From Flavobacterium enshiense (GTDB taxonomy: Bacteria > Bacteroidota > Bacteroidia > Flavobacteriales > Flavobacteriaceae): 64,000 nt of DNA. The stretch lies in assembly GCF_022836875.1 (NCBI RefSeq), contig NZ_CP090376.1, forward strand, positions 620,001 through 684,000, in the 5' to 3' direction. Shown piece after piece: positions 1-7,718 of the stretch (within the stretch, counting starts at the first letter, position 1; each line of letters opens with the position of its first letter). A model generated the notes under the pieces. It searched no databases. It saw only the letters and a program-made list of their open reading frames with translations, and was not told the origin of the DNA. Made by a program: the position numbers and the translations under genes.

Positions 1-34
1 CAGAAAAATATATCTTAAATAAAACGCAATAAAA

Positions 35-55
35 AAGGCTCCAAAAAGGAGCCTT
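35..55 (-). terminator. Rho-independent terminator of pheS
   Basis: An 8-bp stem (AAGGCTCC / GGAGCCTT) with a 5-base loop lies just past the pheS stop. On the minus strand it is followed by a run of T (complement of the A run at 31-36). Confidence 0.85.
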
Positions 56-59
56 ACTT

Positions 60-1079
60 TTATATACTTGACTTGAATTGTTCCAGGAAACGTACATCGT
101 TCTCATAGAACATTCGGATATCTCCAATTTGGTACAACAACATTGCGATACGTTCGATCCCCATACCGAAAGCGAAACCGTTGTATTTGTCGGCATCGAT
201 ACCGCAGTTTTTCAAAACATTCGGATCTACCATTCCACAACCCATGATCTCCAACCAACCGGTTCCTTTGGTGATGCGGTAATCGGTTTCAGTTTTTAAT
301 CCCCAGTAAATATCCACTTCGGCACTTGGCTCTGTGAACGGGAAGTAACTCGGACGCAAACGGATTTTCGATTTTCCGAACATCTCTTTGGTGAAATACA
401 ATAACGTTTGTTTCAAATCGGCAAATGAAACATTATGGTCGATGTACAAACCTTCCACCTGGTGGAAAATACAGTGTGAACGTGACGAAACGGCCTCATT
501 ACGGAACACACGACCCGGTGAAATTGTACGGATTGGTGGTTTGTTGTCTTCCATATAACGTACCTGAACCGACGAAGTGTGCGTACGCAACAATACATCC
601 GGATTGCTCTGAATGAAGAACGTATCCTGCATGTCTCTTGCCGGATGGTATTCCGGAAGGTTCAAAGCAGTAAAATTATGCCAGTCGTCTTCGATTTCCG
701 GACCTTCGGAAACATTGAATCCGATGTTGGAAAAAATATCGACGATTTGATTTTTTACGATAGAAATTGGATGACGTGAACCGATAACCAAAGGCTCGCC
801 CGGACGTGTCAAATCACCGTAAACCCCGCCTGCAACCTCCTTACTTTCCAAGGCTTCCTGAATGGATTTTACTTTATCCTCTGCAGTTACCTTCAGCAAA
901 TTGATTACCTGACCAAATTCTTTTTTCTGGTCGTTCGGTACGTTTTTAAACTCAGCGAAAAGGTCTTTCAACAAGCCCTTACTTCCCAAAAACTTGATTC
1001 GGAAAGCCTCTAAGGTTTCTTTATTATCGGTAGTAAAAGACTGTGCTTCACCAATGTATTCTTTAATCTTGTCTGTCAT
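60..1079 (-). CDS. pheS: Phenylalanyl-tRNA synthetase alpha subunit
   Basis: This is the catalytic subunit of the cytoplasmic (alpha-beta)2 phenylalanyl-tRNA synthetase, which charges tRNA-Phe. The protein has about 339 residues, the usual bacterial length. The N-terminal ~85 residues form the predicted tRNA-binding coiled coil. The class II core follows, with motif 2 (FRNEAVSSRSHCIFHQVEG) and motif 3 (GFAFGMGIERIAML) near the C terminus. Two in-frame ATG codons lie six bases apart (1085 and 1079). I chose MTDKIKEYIG because family members start this way, but the upstream one is possible. pheT is not in the window, so the two subunits are not adjacent here. Confidence 0.97.
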   Translation of the reverse strand: MTDKIKEYIGEAQSFTTDNKETLEAFRIKFLGSKGLLKDLFAEFKNVPNDQKKEFGQVINLLKVTAEDKVKSIQEALESKEVAGGVYGDLTRPGEPLVIGSRHPISIVKNQIVDIFSNIGFNVSEGPEIEDDWHNFTALNLPEYHPARDMQDTFFIQSNPDVLLRTHTSSVQVRYMEDNKPPIRTISPGRVFRNEAVSSRSHCIFHQVEGLYIDHNVSFADLKQTLLYFTKEMFGKSKIRLRPSYFPFTEPSAEVDIYWGLKTETDYRITKGTGWLEIMGCGMVDPNVLKNCGIDADKYNGFAFGMGIERIAMLLYQIGDIRMFYENDVRFLEQFKSSI

Positions 1080-1099
1080 CGTCATTCTGTAATTGGATG

Positions 1100-1107
1100 C
1101 AAATTTA
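1100..1107 (-). promoter_or_regulatory. Putative -7 promoter motif of pheS
   Basis: On the minus strand this reads TAAATTTG, matching the Bacteroidetes -7 consensus TAnnTTTG, about 20 bases upstream of the pheS start. I see no clear TTG at the -33 position. Confidence 0.45.
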
Positions 1108-1179
1108 GGAAAAAGTTAGAAGTTAAAAGTCAGAAATCAGAAGTTTTAGGTCTGAAATCTGTGTTCTTTCATCTGATTA

Positions 1180-1536
1180 CTATTCAATAAGCTGTTTTTC
1201 CAGAAAATAATTCACAATCGCTTCTTTCATCAGCACCGATTGTTCACCAGCTTTCAACGGCGGAAGCTGTTCCTTAACCTTGTAATGCGGCCAGCCGTCA
1301 TTGTCAAAATAATCGAATTCATAGTAACCATAAGGCTCTAACAATCGGCAAATCGCGATATGCATCAGGTTTACCTTTTCGTCCTTTTTGAAAGTCTTGC
1401 TGAATTGCCCTAATTCCTGAACACCTATCAGATAAATTATGGCATCCAAATCCAATATTTCGCCATCGGCAAATTGATTGGAAAGTATGGTGACCACTGT
1501 TTCCCAGCGTGATTTTAATTGTTCGTCTCTTGACAT
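1180..1536 (-). CDS. Conserved hypothetical protein, 118 aa
   Basis: I do not recognise a named family. The product is a soluble 118-residue protein without signal peptide or membrane segment. It has an amphipathic N-terminal half and an aromatic, acidic patch (EFDYFDNDGWPHYKV) around residues 73-87. It begins MSRDEQLKSRWE. It lies between pheS and the oppositely oriented cvpA-like gene and has its own promoter-like motif upstream, so it is probably a genuine small gene. A role cannot be assigned from sequence. Confidence 0.75.
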   Translation of the reverse strand: MSRDEQLKSRWETVVTILSNQFADGEILDLDAIIYLIGVQELGQFSKTFKKDEKVNLMHIAICRLLEPYGYYEFDYFDNDGWPHYKVKEQLPPLKAGEQSVLMKEAIVNYFLEKQLIE

Positions 1537-1546
1537 TTTTTGAATT

Positions 1547-1573
1547 TATGAGTTATGAGTTATGAGTTATGAA
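1547..1573. repeat. Short tandem repeat, 7-bp unit
   Basis: TATGAGT occurs three times in a row and then partially (TATGAA) in the gap between the 118-aa gene and the cvpA-like gene, just upstream of the start codon of the former. Confidence 0.8.
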
Positions 1574-1597
1574 TCCACACATCATAAAATTATGTTG

Positions 1598-1605
1598 CAA
1601 AGATA
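1598..1605 (-). promoter_or_regulatory. Putative -7 promoter motif of the 118-aa gene
   Basis: The minus strand reads TATCTTTG, an exact TAnnTTTG match, about 60 bases upstream of the start at 1536. The tandem repeat lies between it and the start codon. Confidence 0.4.
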
Positions 1606-1692
1606 GTGAGTTGTACATCGAGAATTATACTTTTAAAGGCGAGTTTATCCCTTTTTTACTTTTCCCTTACCCCTCTTTTCTTCTCGTTCTTC

Positions 1693-1700
1693 TATCTTTG
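1693..1700 (+). promoter_or_regulatory. Putative -7 promoter motif of the cvpA-like gene
   Basis: TATCTTTG, an exact TAnnTTTG match, lies 22 bases upstream of the ATG at 1723. A convincing -33 TTG is not visible. The position supports the ATG at 1723 over longer in-frame starts. Confidence 0.5.
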
Positions 1701-1722
1701 CGCTTTTTTATATTCTCTTGTT

Positions 1723-2241
1723 ATGGGTTTTATTGATATTGTGTTGGCCGCGTTTTTGGTATTTGGATTGATTAAAGGTATTCGCAACGGACTTTTCGTG
1801 GAAATAGCTTCACTGATTTCGCTTTTCATCGGAATATATGTTGCCATTAAATTTTCGTATGCGGTTCGCTCCGCAGTAGGCAGCGTGGTGTCATGGTCGC
1901 CAAAAACCATTCAGGTTACGGCTTTTATTTTGACATTGATAGCCGTCGTGGTTGCCATTCATTTGTTAGCCAAAGCATTGTCCGGTGTGGCTAGTATGGC
2001 CTTTATGGGATGGTTGAACAACTTAGGTGGCGGACTTTTTGCAACGATAAAAACGATTTTGCTCCTAGGTGTTGTTTTGTGCTTGTTCCAGAAAGTGAAC
2101 ATCAACAACATGATGGTTTCCAAAGAAACTCAGGATGAGTCACTGCTTTTTAATCCGATATTAAAAACTTCCGAATTTCTATTACCCGTCTTAACCGATT
2201 GGTTCAGTAATTTAAAAGAAAGCACGCTAAAAAGTTCATAA
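1723..2241 (+). CDS. CvpA family membrane protein
   Basis: The 172-residue protein begins MGFIDIVLAA and has four predicted transmembrane helices (about residues 3-20, 26-45, 65-85 and 105-122), followed by a short polar tail. This is the CvpA layout, and the conserved glycine-rich turn (KGIRNGLF) after the first helix is present. CvpA was named for its need in colicin V production in E. coli; in most bacteria its function is an inner-membrane role that is poorly defined. The open frame extends upstream to 1606, but those residues are T-rich non-conserved sequence upstream of a -7 motif. Confidence 0.85.
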   Translation: MGFIDIVLAAFLVFGLIKGIRNGLFVEIASLISLFIGIYVAIKFSYAVRSAVGSVVSWSPKTIQVTAFILTLIAVVVAIHLLAKALSGVASMAFMGWLNNLGGGLFATIKTILLLGVVLCLFQKVNINNMMVSKETQDESLLFNPILKTSEFLLPVLTDWFSNLKESTLKSS

Positions 2242-2252
2242 ACACTGTCTAC

Positions 2253-2282
2253 TGAAATCCAATTACTGATCACTGGATTTCA
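2253..2282. terminator. Inverted repeat between convergent genes
   Basis: A perfect 9-bp inverted repeat (TGAAATCCA / TGGATTTCA, 12-base loop) sits between the ends of the convergent cvpA-like and batE genes and overlaps the batE stop codon. It lacks a clear T run, so a bidirectional terminator is only a suggestion. Confidence 0.4.
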
Positions 2283-3018
2283 ACTCACGAATGGCATCTT
2301 TTTCAATCCAGCCTTCGGTTTCATCGGTTAGCTGGATTTTACGCCATTTTTCACGATTCTCCAAAACGAAAACCTTAGTCCCTTCATGCAACACGAACGC
2401 TTCTGGTGCAGAAGCCATCGGTTCGCTTTTTACTGAAATTGATTCAGCAAATACAATCGCCGGGCGTTCCTTATTATAATTATTTCGTTCCGTCATGGCC
2501 GAAGCAACGCTTATCAGTATAACCACCAAAGAAAGAATCATCGCCACAAAAAACGAACGTTTCACCAAAGAGGTGCTTCCGAAATAGTAGCCGATAAAAA
2601 ACAACAGAAACAAAGCCGAGAAACCCGTGGCAATTCCCGCCCAAGTGTCATAATGGAACACATCCAAAAGGTCACTCAACATTTTTGAAAAGCCTACCTC
2701 AGGAACCACTTTTATTTCGTCTATCGCCATTTTTTGGGCGAATTTTAGGTTGGTCTGTATTTCGGCATCGTCGGGATTCAGCAGCAGCGCCTTTTCGTAA
2801 TTATAAATTGACGGCGCCACTTTATGAAGTTTATAATAAGCATTTCCCAAATTGAAATACAACTCTGCCGACTGTTCGCCAGATCTCAGGATTCCTTCAT
2901 ACAAAACCACGGCTTCCTCGTATTTCTCTTTACGGTACAATTCGTTTCCTTTCTCAAAAGCGGATTGGGCAAAAATGGCCTGAGAAACCAATAAAACTAT
3001 ATAGAACAACTTTTTCAT
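2263..3018 (-). CDS. batE: BatE: TPR and SH3-domain membrane protein
   Basis: This is the last gene of the Bat operon. The protein has a signal peptide (MKKLFYIVLLVSQAIFAQ), two to three TPR units (about residues 20-110, with YFNLGNAYYKLHKV and NYEKALLLNPDDAEIQ typical of TPR helices), two transmembrane helices (about 130-150 and 160-180) and a C-terminal bacterial SH3 domain (about 190-250). TPR plus SH3 suggests protein and cell-wall contacts in the periplasm. Bat genes were named for aerotolerance in Bacteroides, but the molecular role is unsettled. I chose the ATG giving MKKLF (3018). MKAMKKLF at 3027 is also possible. Confidence 0.85.
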   Translation of the reverse strand: MKKLFYIVLLVSQAIFAQSAFEKGNELYRKEKYEEAVVLYEGILRSGEQSAELYFNLGNAYYKLHKVAPSIYNYEKALLLNPDDAEIQTNLKFAQKMAIDEIKVVPEVGFSKMLSDLLDVFHYDTWAGIATGFSALFLLFFIGYYFGSTSLVKRSFFVAMILSLVVILISVASAMTERNNYNKERPAIVFAESISVKSEPMASAPEAFVLHEGTKVFVLENREKWRKIQLTDETEGWIEKDAIRELKSSDQ

Positions 3019-3029
3019 CGCTTTCAAAA

Positions 3030-4874
3030 TTAAATCTGCTTGCTCAAATCGGAAATCACACTTACTGCCTTATCATAATCCTGCTGCATAGCTACACTGG
3101 TTGATGGCGCGTAACGGGCAAATTCGCAGTTACCCATCAAGTTCATAAAATCGTTGACAGTCTCCGTTTGTGCATTTTTCGAAACCAGCAATTCCTGAAT
3201 ATTATCCTTGCTCATTTCGGATGTTTCAATAGACAGTTTTGCCTTTAGGAAGTTGTGCATTGCGCGCTCCATAGCATCATAAAACGGTTCTTTATTACCC
3301 AATTGTTTGTTGGCTTCAGAAAGGAACTTTTTAGCCAGTTTGTTTGACTGACGGATTTTATTTCCAGCCACATCACTATCGATGGCTTCTTTTTTCTTTT
3401 TTGCTAATACAATCACCGGAATGATTAAGAAAGGACCGAATAAAAGGGTATAGAACAAACTGGAACCCAGAAAATCATCAGCATGGATGGGAGACAAATC
3501 TGTTTTGGCTTTCACAAAAGCAAACTGATCGCTTTTCACAACCGCCTGTTTGCCTGACGATGCTACCTGATCACCTGAAGTCGGCATTTGCCCATCCAAA
3601 ACATTGATTTTTATCTCTTCAGAAGTAATGGTTTTATAAGCCTTCGTATTTAAATCGAAGTAGGAAAACGTCAATGGTTTAATCGTATAAACTCCTTTGT
3701 ATTGTGGCACTATCGTATAGGTGTCGGAAATTGTCCCCTGCATTCCCAACAAAGGTGTGGTTACATTTTCCTGATGTTCTGGATCATACATTTCCAGCGC
3801 GCTTGGGACTACAGGCTTAGGCAACGTAAACAACTTCATGTTCCCTTTACCGGCAGCACTTACAACTAATTGCAGCGATTCACCTGATTTTAAAGTCGTT
3901 TTTGAAGGTTTTACCTTGAAGTCGAAAGAACCGACCGCACCATCAAATCCTTCTGGTTTTCCAGCCTCTGGTAAAGCTTTCACGTTAATCATTTTGGCAC
4001 CCGCTGATACTTTTTTGGTTCCGTTGGTAATCTCCATTCGGCCAAAAACATCTCGACGACCGGTTGGTGCCTGCATAGTAATATCCAATGTTAAAGGCTC
4101 AATCCTTAATTTCCCTGTCTTTTGCGGATACAAAACGGTTTTTCTCAGGACCACATAACGATAATCTTCTCCGTTGAATTTGCCCATCTGAACTGATAGG
4201 TTTTTAATATCGATGGACTGGCTCCAGAAATTGTTGTATTTCGGGCTGGCCGTTTCACGGAAATCACTCACGCTCACATACGGACTCACATACAATTTAT
4301 AAACAGCCGTAATTGGTTCATTCATATACGGATTGGGGTTGGAAATTTCTGCTACCAAATGAATCCCGTCGCCATCTTTTAATGAAGGCGGTAATTGTTG
4401 CTGCTGCTGTTGTTGCTGTTGTCTTCTGCGCTGATTTCCAAAAATGATTGCGAACGGATCTTCTTCCTCTTCCGGTTCCGGCTGTACCACCGCATTTCCA
4501 ACAGTCACCTTTACCGGATTGGTTTTATAGATTTTCCCCGCGATTTCTATCGAAGCGGGTTTGATGACAAATGTTCCTTTTTTAGTAGGCATCAAAAAGA
4601 AAGAGTAAGATTTGCTGAAGGACTTTCTACCGTTCACCCATGAATAGCTAACAGACTGATTGGGGCCGCCAAAAATCCGGAATCCTTCAAACGATGGTGC
4701 TTCGAAATTATCACCATCATCATTCATAGTAAAATCGATTCGCAAACGCTCATTGATTCCAATGTTGTTATTACTCACGGTGGCTTTGAACTCCACTTGA
4801 GCAAAAACCGATTGAACGGCTAAAAACAACAACAGAATAAAACTCTTACTTCCCATCAATTTAATTTCTTTCAT
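3030..4874 (-). CDS. batD: BatD: oxygen-tolerance family membrane protein
   Basis: The protein (about 614 residues from MKEIKLMGSK) has a signal peptide ending near VFAQ, a long extracytoplasmic region of beta-sandwich repeats typical of the BatD family, one transmembrane helix at about residues 472-491, and a cytoplasmic helical tail of about 120 residues. A run of nine glutamines follows an RRR motif near residue 155, between two Ig-like segments. It is thought to act with the vWA proteins BatA and BatB in the inner membrane. Upstream in-frame starts (to 4910) would overlap batC. The chosen start leaves a 29-base gap and a good signal peptide. Confidence 0.9.
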   Translation of the reverse strand: MKEIKLMGSKSFILLLFLAVQSVFAQVEFKATVSNNNIGINERLRIDFTMNDDGDNFEAPSFEGFRIFGGPNQSVSYSWVNGRKSFSKSYSFFLMPTKKGTFVIKPASIEIAGKIYKTNPVKVTVGNAVVQPEPEEEEDPFAIIFGNQRRRQQQQQQQQQLPPSLKDGDGIHLVAEISNPNPYMNEPITAVYKLYVSPYVSVSDFRETASPKYNNFWSQSIDIKNLSVQMGKFNGEDYRYVVLRKTVLYPQKTGKLRIEPLTLDITMQAPTGRRDVFGRMEITNGTKKVSAGAKMINVKALPEAGKPEGFDGAVGSFDFKVKPSKTTLKSGESLQLVVSAAGKGNMKLFTLPKPVVPSALEMYDPEHQENVTTPLLGMQGTISDTYTIVPQYKGVYTIKPLTFSYFDLNTKAYKTITSEEIKINVLDGQMPTSGDQVASSGKQAVVKSDQFAFVKAKTDLSPIHADDFLGSSLFYTLLFGPFLIIPVIVLAKKKKEAIDSDVAGNKIRQSNKLAKKFLSEANKQLGNKEPFYDAMERAMHNFLKAKLSIETSEMSKDNIQELLVSKNAQTETVNDFMNLMGNCEFARYAPSTSVAMQQDYDKAVSVISDLSKQI

Positions 4875-4903
4875 AAAATCAACACGCATTATTCTCAAAT
4901 CGA

Positions 4904-5659
4904 TTACCAATCTTTCTCATTTTGAGTCGGTCTTCCTTTGACTTCCCTTCCCTTAACTTTATCTTGAATTTTCTTTTCCTCATTGTTTAGCGCATCCAAC
5001 AAATTTTCCATTCGTTGTTTCGAAGCGCCACTAGGCTGTGGTTTTTGAGGTTGTTTATCCTCATCGCCTTTACCTTCCTTCTTGTCCGGATTTTTAGGAT
5101 CGTCTTTCTTATCCTGATTTTTGTCCTGATTCTTATCCTGTTGGTCCTTGTTCTGGTCTTTATTGTCTTTCGGCTGCTGATCTTTGTTTTGATCTTTGTC
5201 CTTATCCTTGTTTTTATCGTCTTTTTTAGGCGGATTTTCTTTTAATTTTTGCTTCGCCAACGCATAATTATAACGGGTTTCCTCATCGCTTGGATTATTG
5301 CGAAGCGCATTTTTATAGGCTTCTACAGCGCCCTGATAGTTTTTTTCCGTCATCAGAACATTCCCTAAATTGTGATAGGCTTTGTGCTTTTGTTTTTTCC
5401 CCTTGGCATTTTCAATGGCTTCCAGATAGGAATGCTTGGCTTCGCTGGGTTGCTTCTGACGGTAAATCGCATTACCTAAGTTGTAAGAAGCCGTTGCTCT
5501 TTGCGGGTTCTGGAATTGTGAAATACGGTAATCCGCTTCCGCTTCCGCGAATTTTTTATCGTTGAACTCTTCATTTCCTTTCGGCAGGTTTTTATCCTTT
5601 TTTTGAGCAAAAAGTCCCGCAGAAAACAATAAAAAGACACATAGAATTAAATGTTTCAT
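4904..5659 (-). CDS. batC: BatC: TPR protein with charged low-complexity tail
   Basis: The secreted or periplasmic TPR protein has about 251 residues. A signal peptide (MKHLILCVFLLFSAGLFAQ) precedes about three TPR units (residues 25-130, including YNLGNAIYRQ, YHNLGNVLMTEKNYQGAVEAY and YNYALAKQKL). The TPRs are followed by a very hydrophilic Lys/Asp/Gln/Asn-rich stretch of about 75 residues and a short conserved C-terminal segment (MENLLDALNNEEKKIQ). BatC and BatE TPRs are thought to bind other Bat proteins. The start at 5659 gives a clean signal peptide and leaves 7 bases after batB. The longer start (5683) would overlap batB. Confidence 0.88.
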   Translation of the reverse strand: MKHLILCVFLLFSAGLFAQKKDKNLPKGNEEFNDKKFAEAEADYRISQFQNPQRATASYNLGNAIYRQKQPSEAKHSYLEAIENAKGKKQKHKAYHNLGNVLMTEKNYQGAVEAYKNALRNNPSDEETRYNYALAKQKLKENPPKKDDKNKDKDKDQNKDQQPKDNKDQNKDQQDKNQDKNQDKKDDPKNPDKKEGKGDEDKQPQKPQPSGASKQRMENLLDALNNEEKKIQDKVKGREVKGRPTQNEKDW

Positions 5660-5666
5660 CCGACTT

Positions 5667-6710
5667 TTATTTTTTCTCCTCATTAAACAAATTCAGTCTT
5701 CTCACCCATTTTGTTCTTCTTTCCAAAAAGAAAACATCCAAAAGCAGCAAGAAAAAGGCGATGCCTAAAAACCATTGGAACTGCGATTCAAAATCGGCTA
5801 TCTGCTGACTTTCGAAATCGGTTTTTTCTAAATTGTCCAATCCGTTTTTCACATAATCAAGGACATTTTTGGTATTTCCGCCGAAAACATAACCTCCACC
5901 GGCATTTTTGGCGATTGTTTTCAGTGTTTCAGGATATAACTTCGTGATAACCGTTTCTCCTTCTCGGTCTTTTTTGAAGCTTTCAATAACTCCATTATGG
6001 CGTAATGGAATCGGGCCTCCTTTTTCGGTTCCGATACCAACTGTTATCACCTTTATTTTTTTGTCCTTAATTTCATCCAGAGCTTCTTCAAACCCTTCAC
6101 CGTGATCCTCGCCATCTGAAAGCATGATAATCAATTTGCTTGTTTGCGGATCGTCAAAATATGAACTGGCCAGTTTCAACGCTTCGCCCAATGCTGTTCC
6201 CTGGGACGAAACCATATCGGTGTTCATACTTTGGAGGTACATTTTGGCTACACTGTAATCGGTGGTTATTGGCAAAACCGGGTAGGCACTTCCAGCATAT
6301 CCAACTATTCCGATGCGGTCACTGCCCAATTGATTGATGATTTGCGAAACCACCTGTTTGCTTTTTTCCAGACGGTTCGGCGCAATGTCTTCCGCCAACA
6401 TACTTTTGGAAATATCAACCGCAAAAACGATGTCCACTCCTTGGCGCTTTACCGTTTCCATTTTGGTCCCAATTTTCGGATTCACCAAAGCAAGAACCAA
6501 CGCCGCCAATCCCAATAAGACTACGACTAATTTCAGCACCGGTTTGAATGTCGATTTTTCGGGGCTTAATTGTTTTAGCAACTCCAAATCACCGAATTCC
6601 CGTTGCTTTTTCTTCTGCCAATACAAATTGATCAGGAAAAGCAGCAACAGAATCGGCAGGATAGCTGCTAAATAAAAATATTTCGGCTCGTCAAATTCAA
6701 AATTCTCCAT
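5667..6710 (-). CDS. batB: BatB: von Willebrand factor A membrane protein
   Basis: The protein has an N-terminal transmembrane helix (about residues 12-28), a second near 60-78, a vWA domain from about residue 90 to 285, and a C-terminal helix (about 312-330). The metal-ion site motif DxSxS is intact (AVDISKSML). This is the BatA/BatB topology, with the vWA domain between membrane segments. vWA domains with MIDAS motifs bind protein partners through a divalent metal. I start at the ATG (MENFEFDEPK), six bases after the batA stop, rather than the in-frame GTG two codons earlier. Confidence 0.92.
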   Translation of the reverse strand: MENFEFDEPKYFYLAAILPILLLLFLINLYWQKKKQREFGDLELLKQLSPEKSTFKPVLKLVVVLLGLAALVLALVNPKIGTKMETVKRQGVDIVFAVDISKSMLAEDIAPNRLEKSKQVVSQIINQLGSDRIGIVGYAGSAYPVLPITTDYSVAKMYLQSMNTDMVSSQGTALGEALKLASSYFDDPQTSKLIIMLSDGEDHGEGFEEALDEIKDKKIKVITVGIGTEKGGPIPLRHNGVIESFKKDREGETVITKLYPETLKTIAKNAGGGYVFGGNTKNVLDYVKNGLDNLEKTDFESQQIADFESQFQWFLGIAFFLLLLDVFFLERRTKWVRRLNLFNEEKK

Positions 6711-6716
6711 GATCAC

Positions 6717-7718
6717 TTATATAAAACCTCTAAACAAGGTCTTTCTTAACACTAATTCCAAACTCAGCAACCCAAGGGCAAAAAATCCGAACAACCTGTA
6801 TTTTTCGTCATAATTATAAAAACGCTGTTCCTGAACCTCTGTGGTTTCCAATTTATTGATTTCGTTATAAATGCTTTCCAAACTTTTATTGCTGGTGGCT
6901 CTGAAATACTTGCCATCGGTCATCAAAGCGATTTCCTTCATCAGTTTTTCATCAACTTCCACTTTCATCATACGGAATAGAAACTGCCCGTTTGGAGCAA
7001 TTGCATATGGGGATTCCGCCATTCCATTGGTTCCGATTCCGATGGTATAGACCTTAATACCATATTCCCTAGCTATTTCCGAAGCCATTCTTGGGTCGAT
7101 AAATCCAGAATTGTTTACCCCGTCTGTTAAAAGAATGATGACTTTACTTTTTGCTTTGCTGTCTTTTAAACGGTTTACCGCAGTAGCCAATCCTACTCCG
7201 ATACCTGTTCCATCCTGCAGCACATTATCGTATTTAACGCTGTTCAAAGCATCTAAAACCACAGCTTTGTCGCTGGTTACCGGTGTTTTGGTGTAACTTT
7301 CAGCGGCATACACCACTAAACCGATACGGTCATTGGGACGTTCTTCTACGAATTCGGAAGCAACTCTTTTCAAAGCTTCCATACGGTTTGGTTTTAAATC
7401 CTTGGCCAGCATACTTCCGGAAACGTCTATTGCCATTACAATATCTATTCCGCGTGTTGTTCTGGATTTATTGGTAACATCAGTGGATTGTGGTCTGGCA
7501 ATCGCTACGATCAAGGCACTTAGAGCCAACAGACGTAAAACGAACAACATCGGCTTTAGCTTTGGCAGTACCGAATTAGACACTTTGAACCCTTTAACCG
7601 AGCTGACTTTTAACGCAGCTGAATGTTCTTTTCCCTTCCAAAAATACCAGCCAATGGCTATAGGCAGAACCAAAAACAGCCAGAAGAATTCCGGATTGGC
7701 AAACGTGATGTTTTTCAT
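6717..7718 (-). CDS. batA: BatA: von Willebrand factor A membrane protein
   Basis: This 333-residue paralogue of BatB has N-terminal membrane helices (about residues 8-25 and 55-75), a vWA domain (about 90-290) with an intact MIDAS motif (AIDVSGSML), and a C-terminal helix. Its ATG overlaps the stop codon of the preceding gene by one base, so the two are probably translationally coupled. Together with the upstream MoxR ATPase and DUF58 protein, the arrangement resembles MoxR/vWA chaperone-like systems. The substrate is unknown. Confidence 0.93.
   Translation of the reverse strand: MKNITFANPEFFWLFLVLPIAIGWYFWKGKEHSAALKVSSVKGFKVSNSVLPKLKPMLFVLRLLALSALIVAIARPQSTDVTNKSRTTRGIDIVMAIDVSGSMLAKDLKPNRMEALKRVASEFVEERPNDRIGLVVYAAESYTKTPVTSDKAVVLDALNSVKYDNVLQDGTGIGVGLATAVNRLKDSKAKSKVIILLTDGVNNSGFIDPRMASEIAREYGIKVYTIGIGTNGMAESPYAIAPNGQFLFRMMKVEVDEKLMKEIALMTDGKYFRATSNKSLESIYNEINKLETTEVQEQRFYNYDEKYRLFGFFALGLLSLELVLRKTLFRGFI

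Noticed and set aside
1606..1722. Extended N terminus of the CvpA-like protein
   Set aside because: The added residues are Phe/Leu/Ser-rich translation of a T-rich leader and lie upstream of the -7 promoter motif; family members start at the ATG at 1723.
4395..4643. A plus-strand open frame starting with a run of leucines
   Set aside because: It is the antisense of the Gln run in batD.
5015..5245. A Leu/Ile/Phe/Val-rich plus-strand open frame opposite batC
   Set aside because: It is the antisense shadow of the Lys/Asp/Gln-rich low-complexity tail of BatC, not a membrane peptide.
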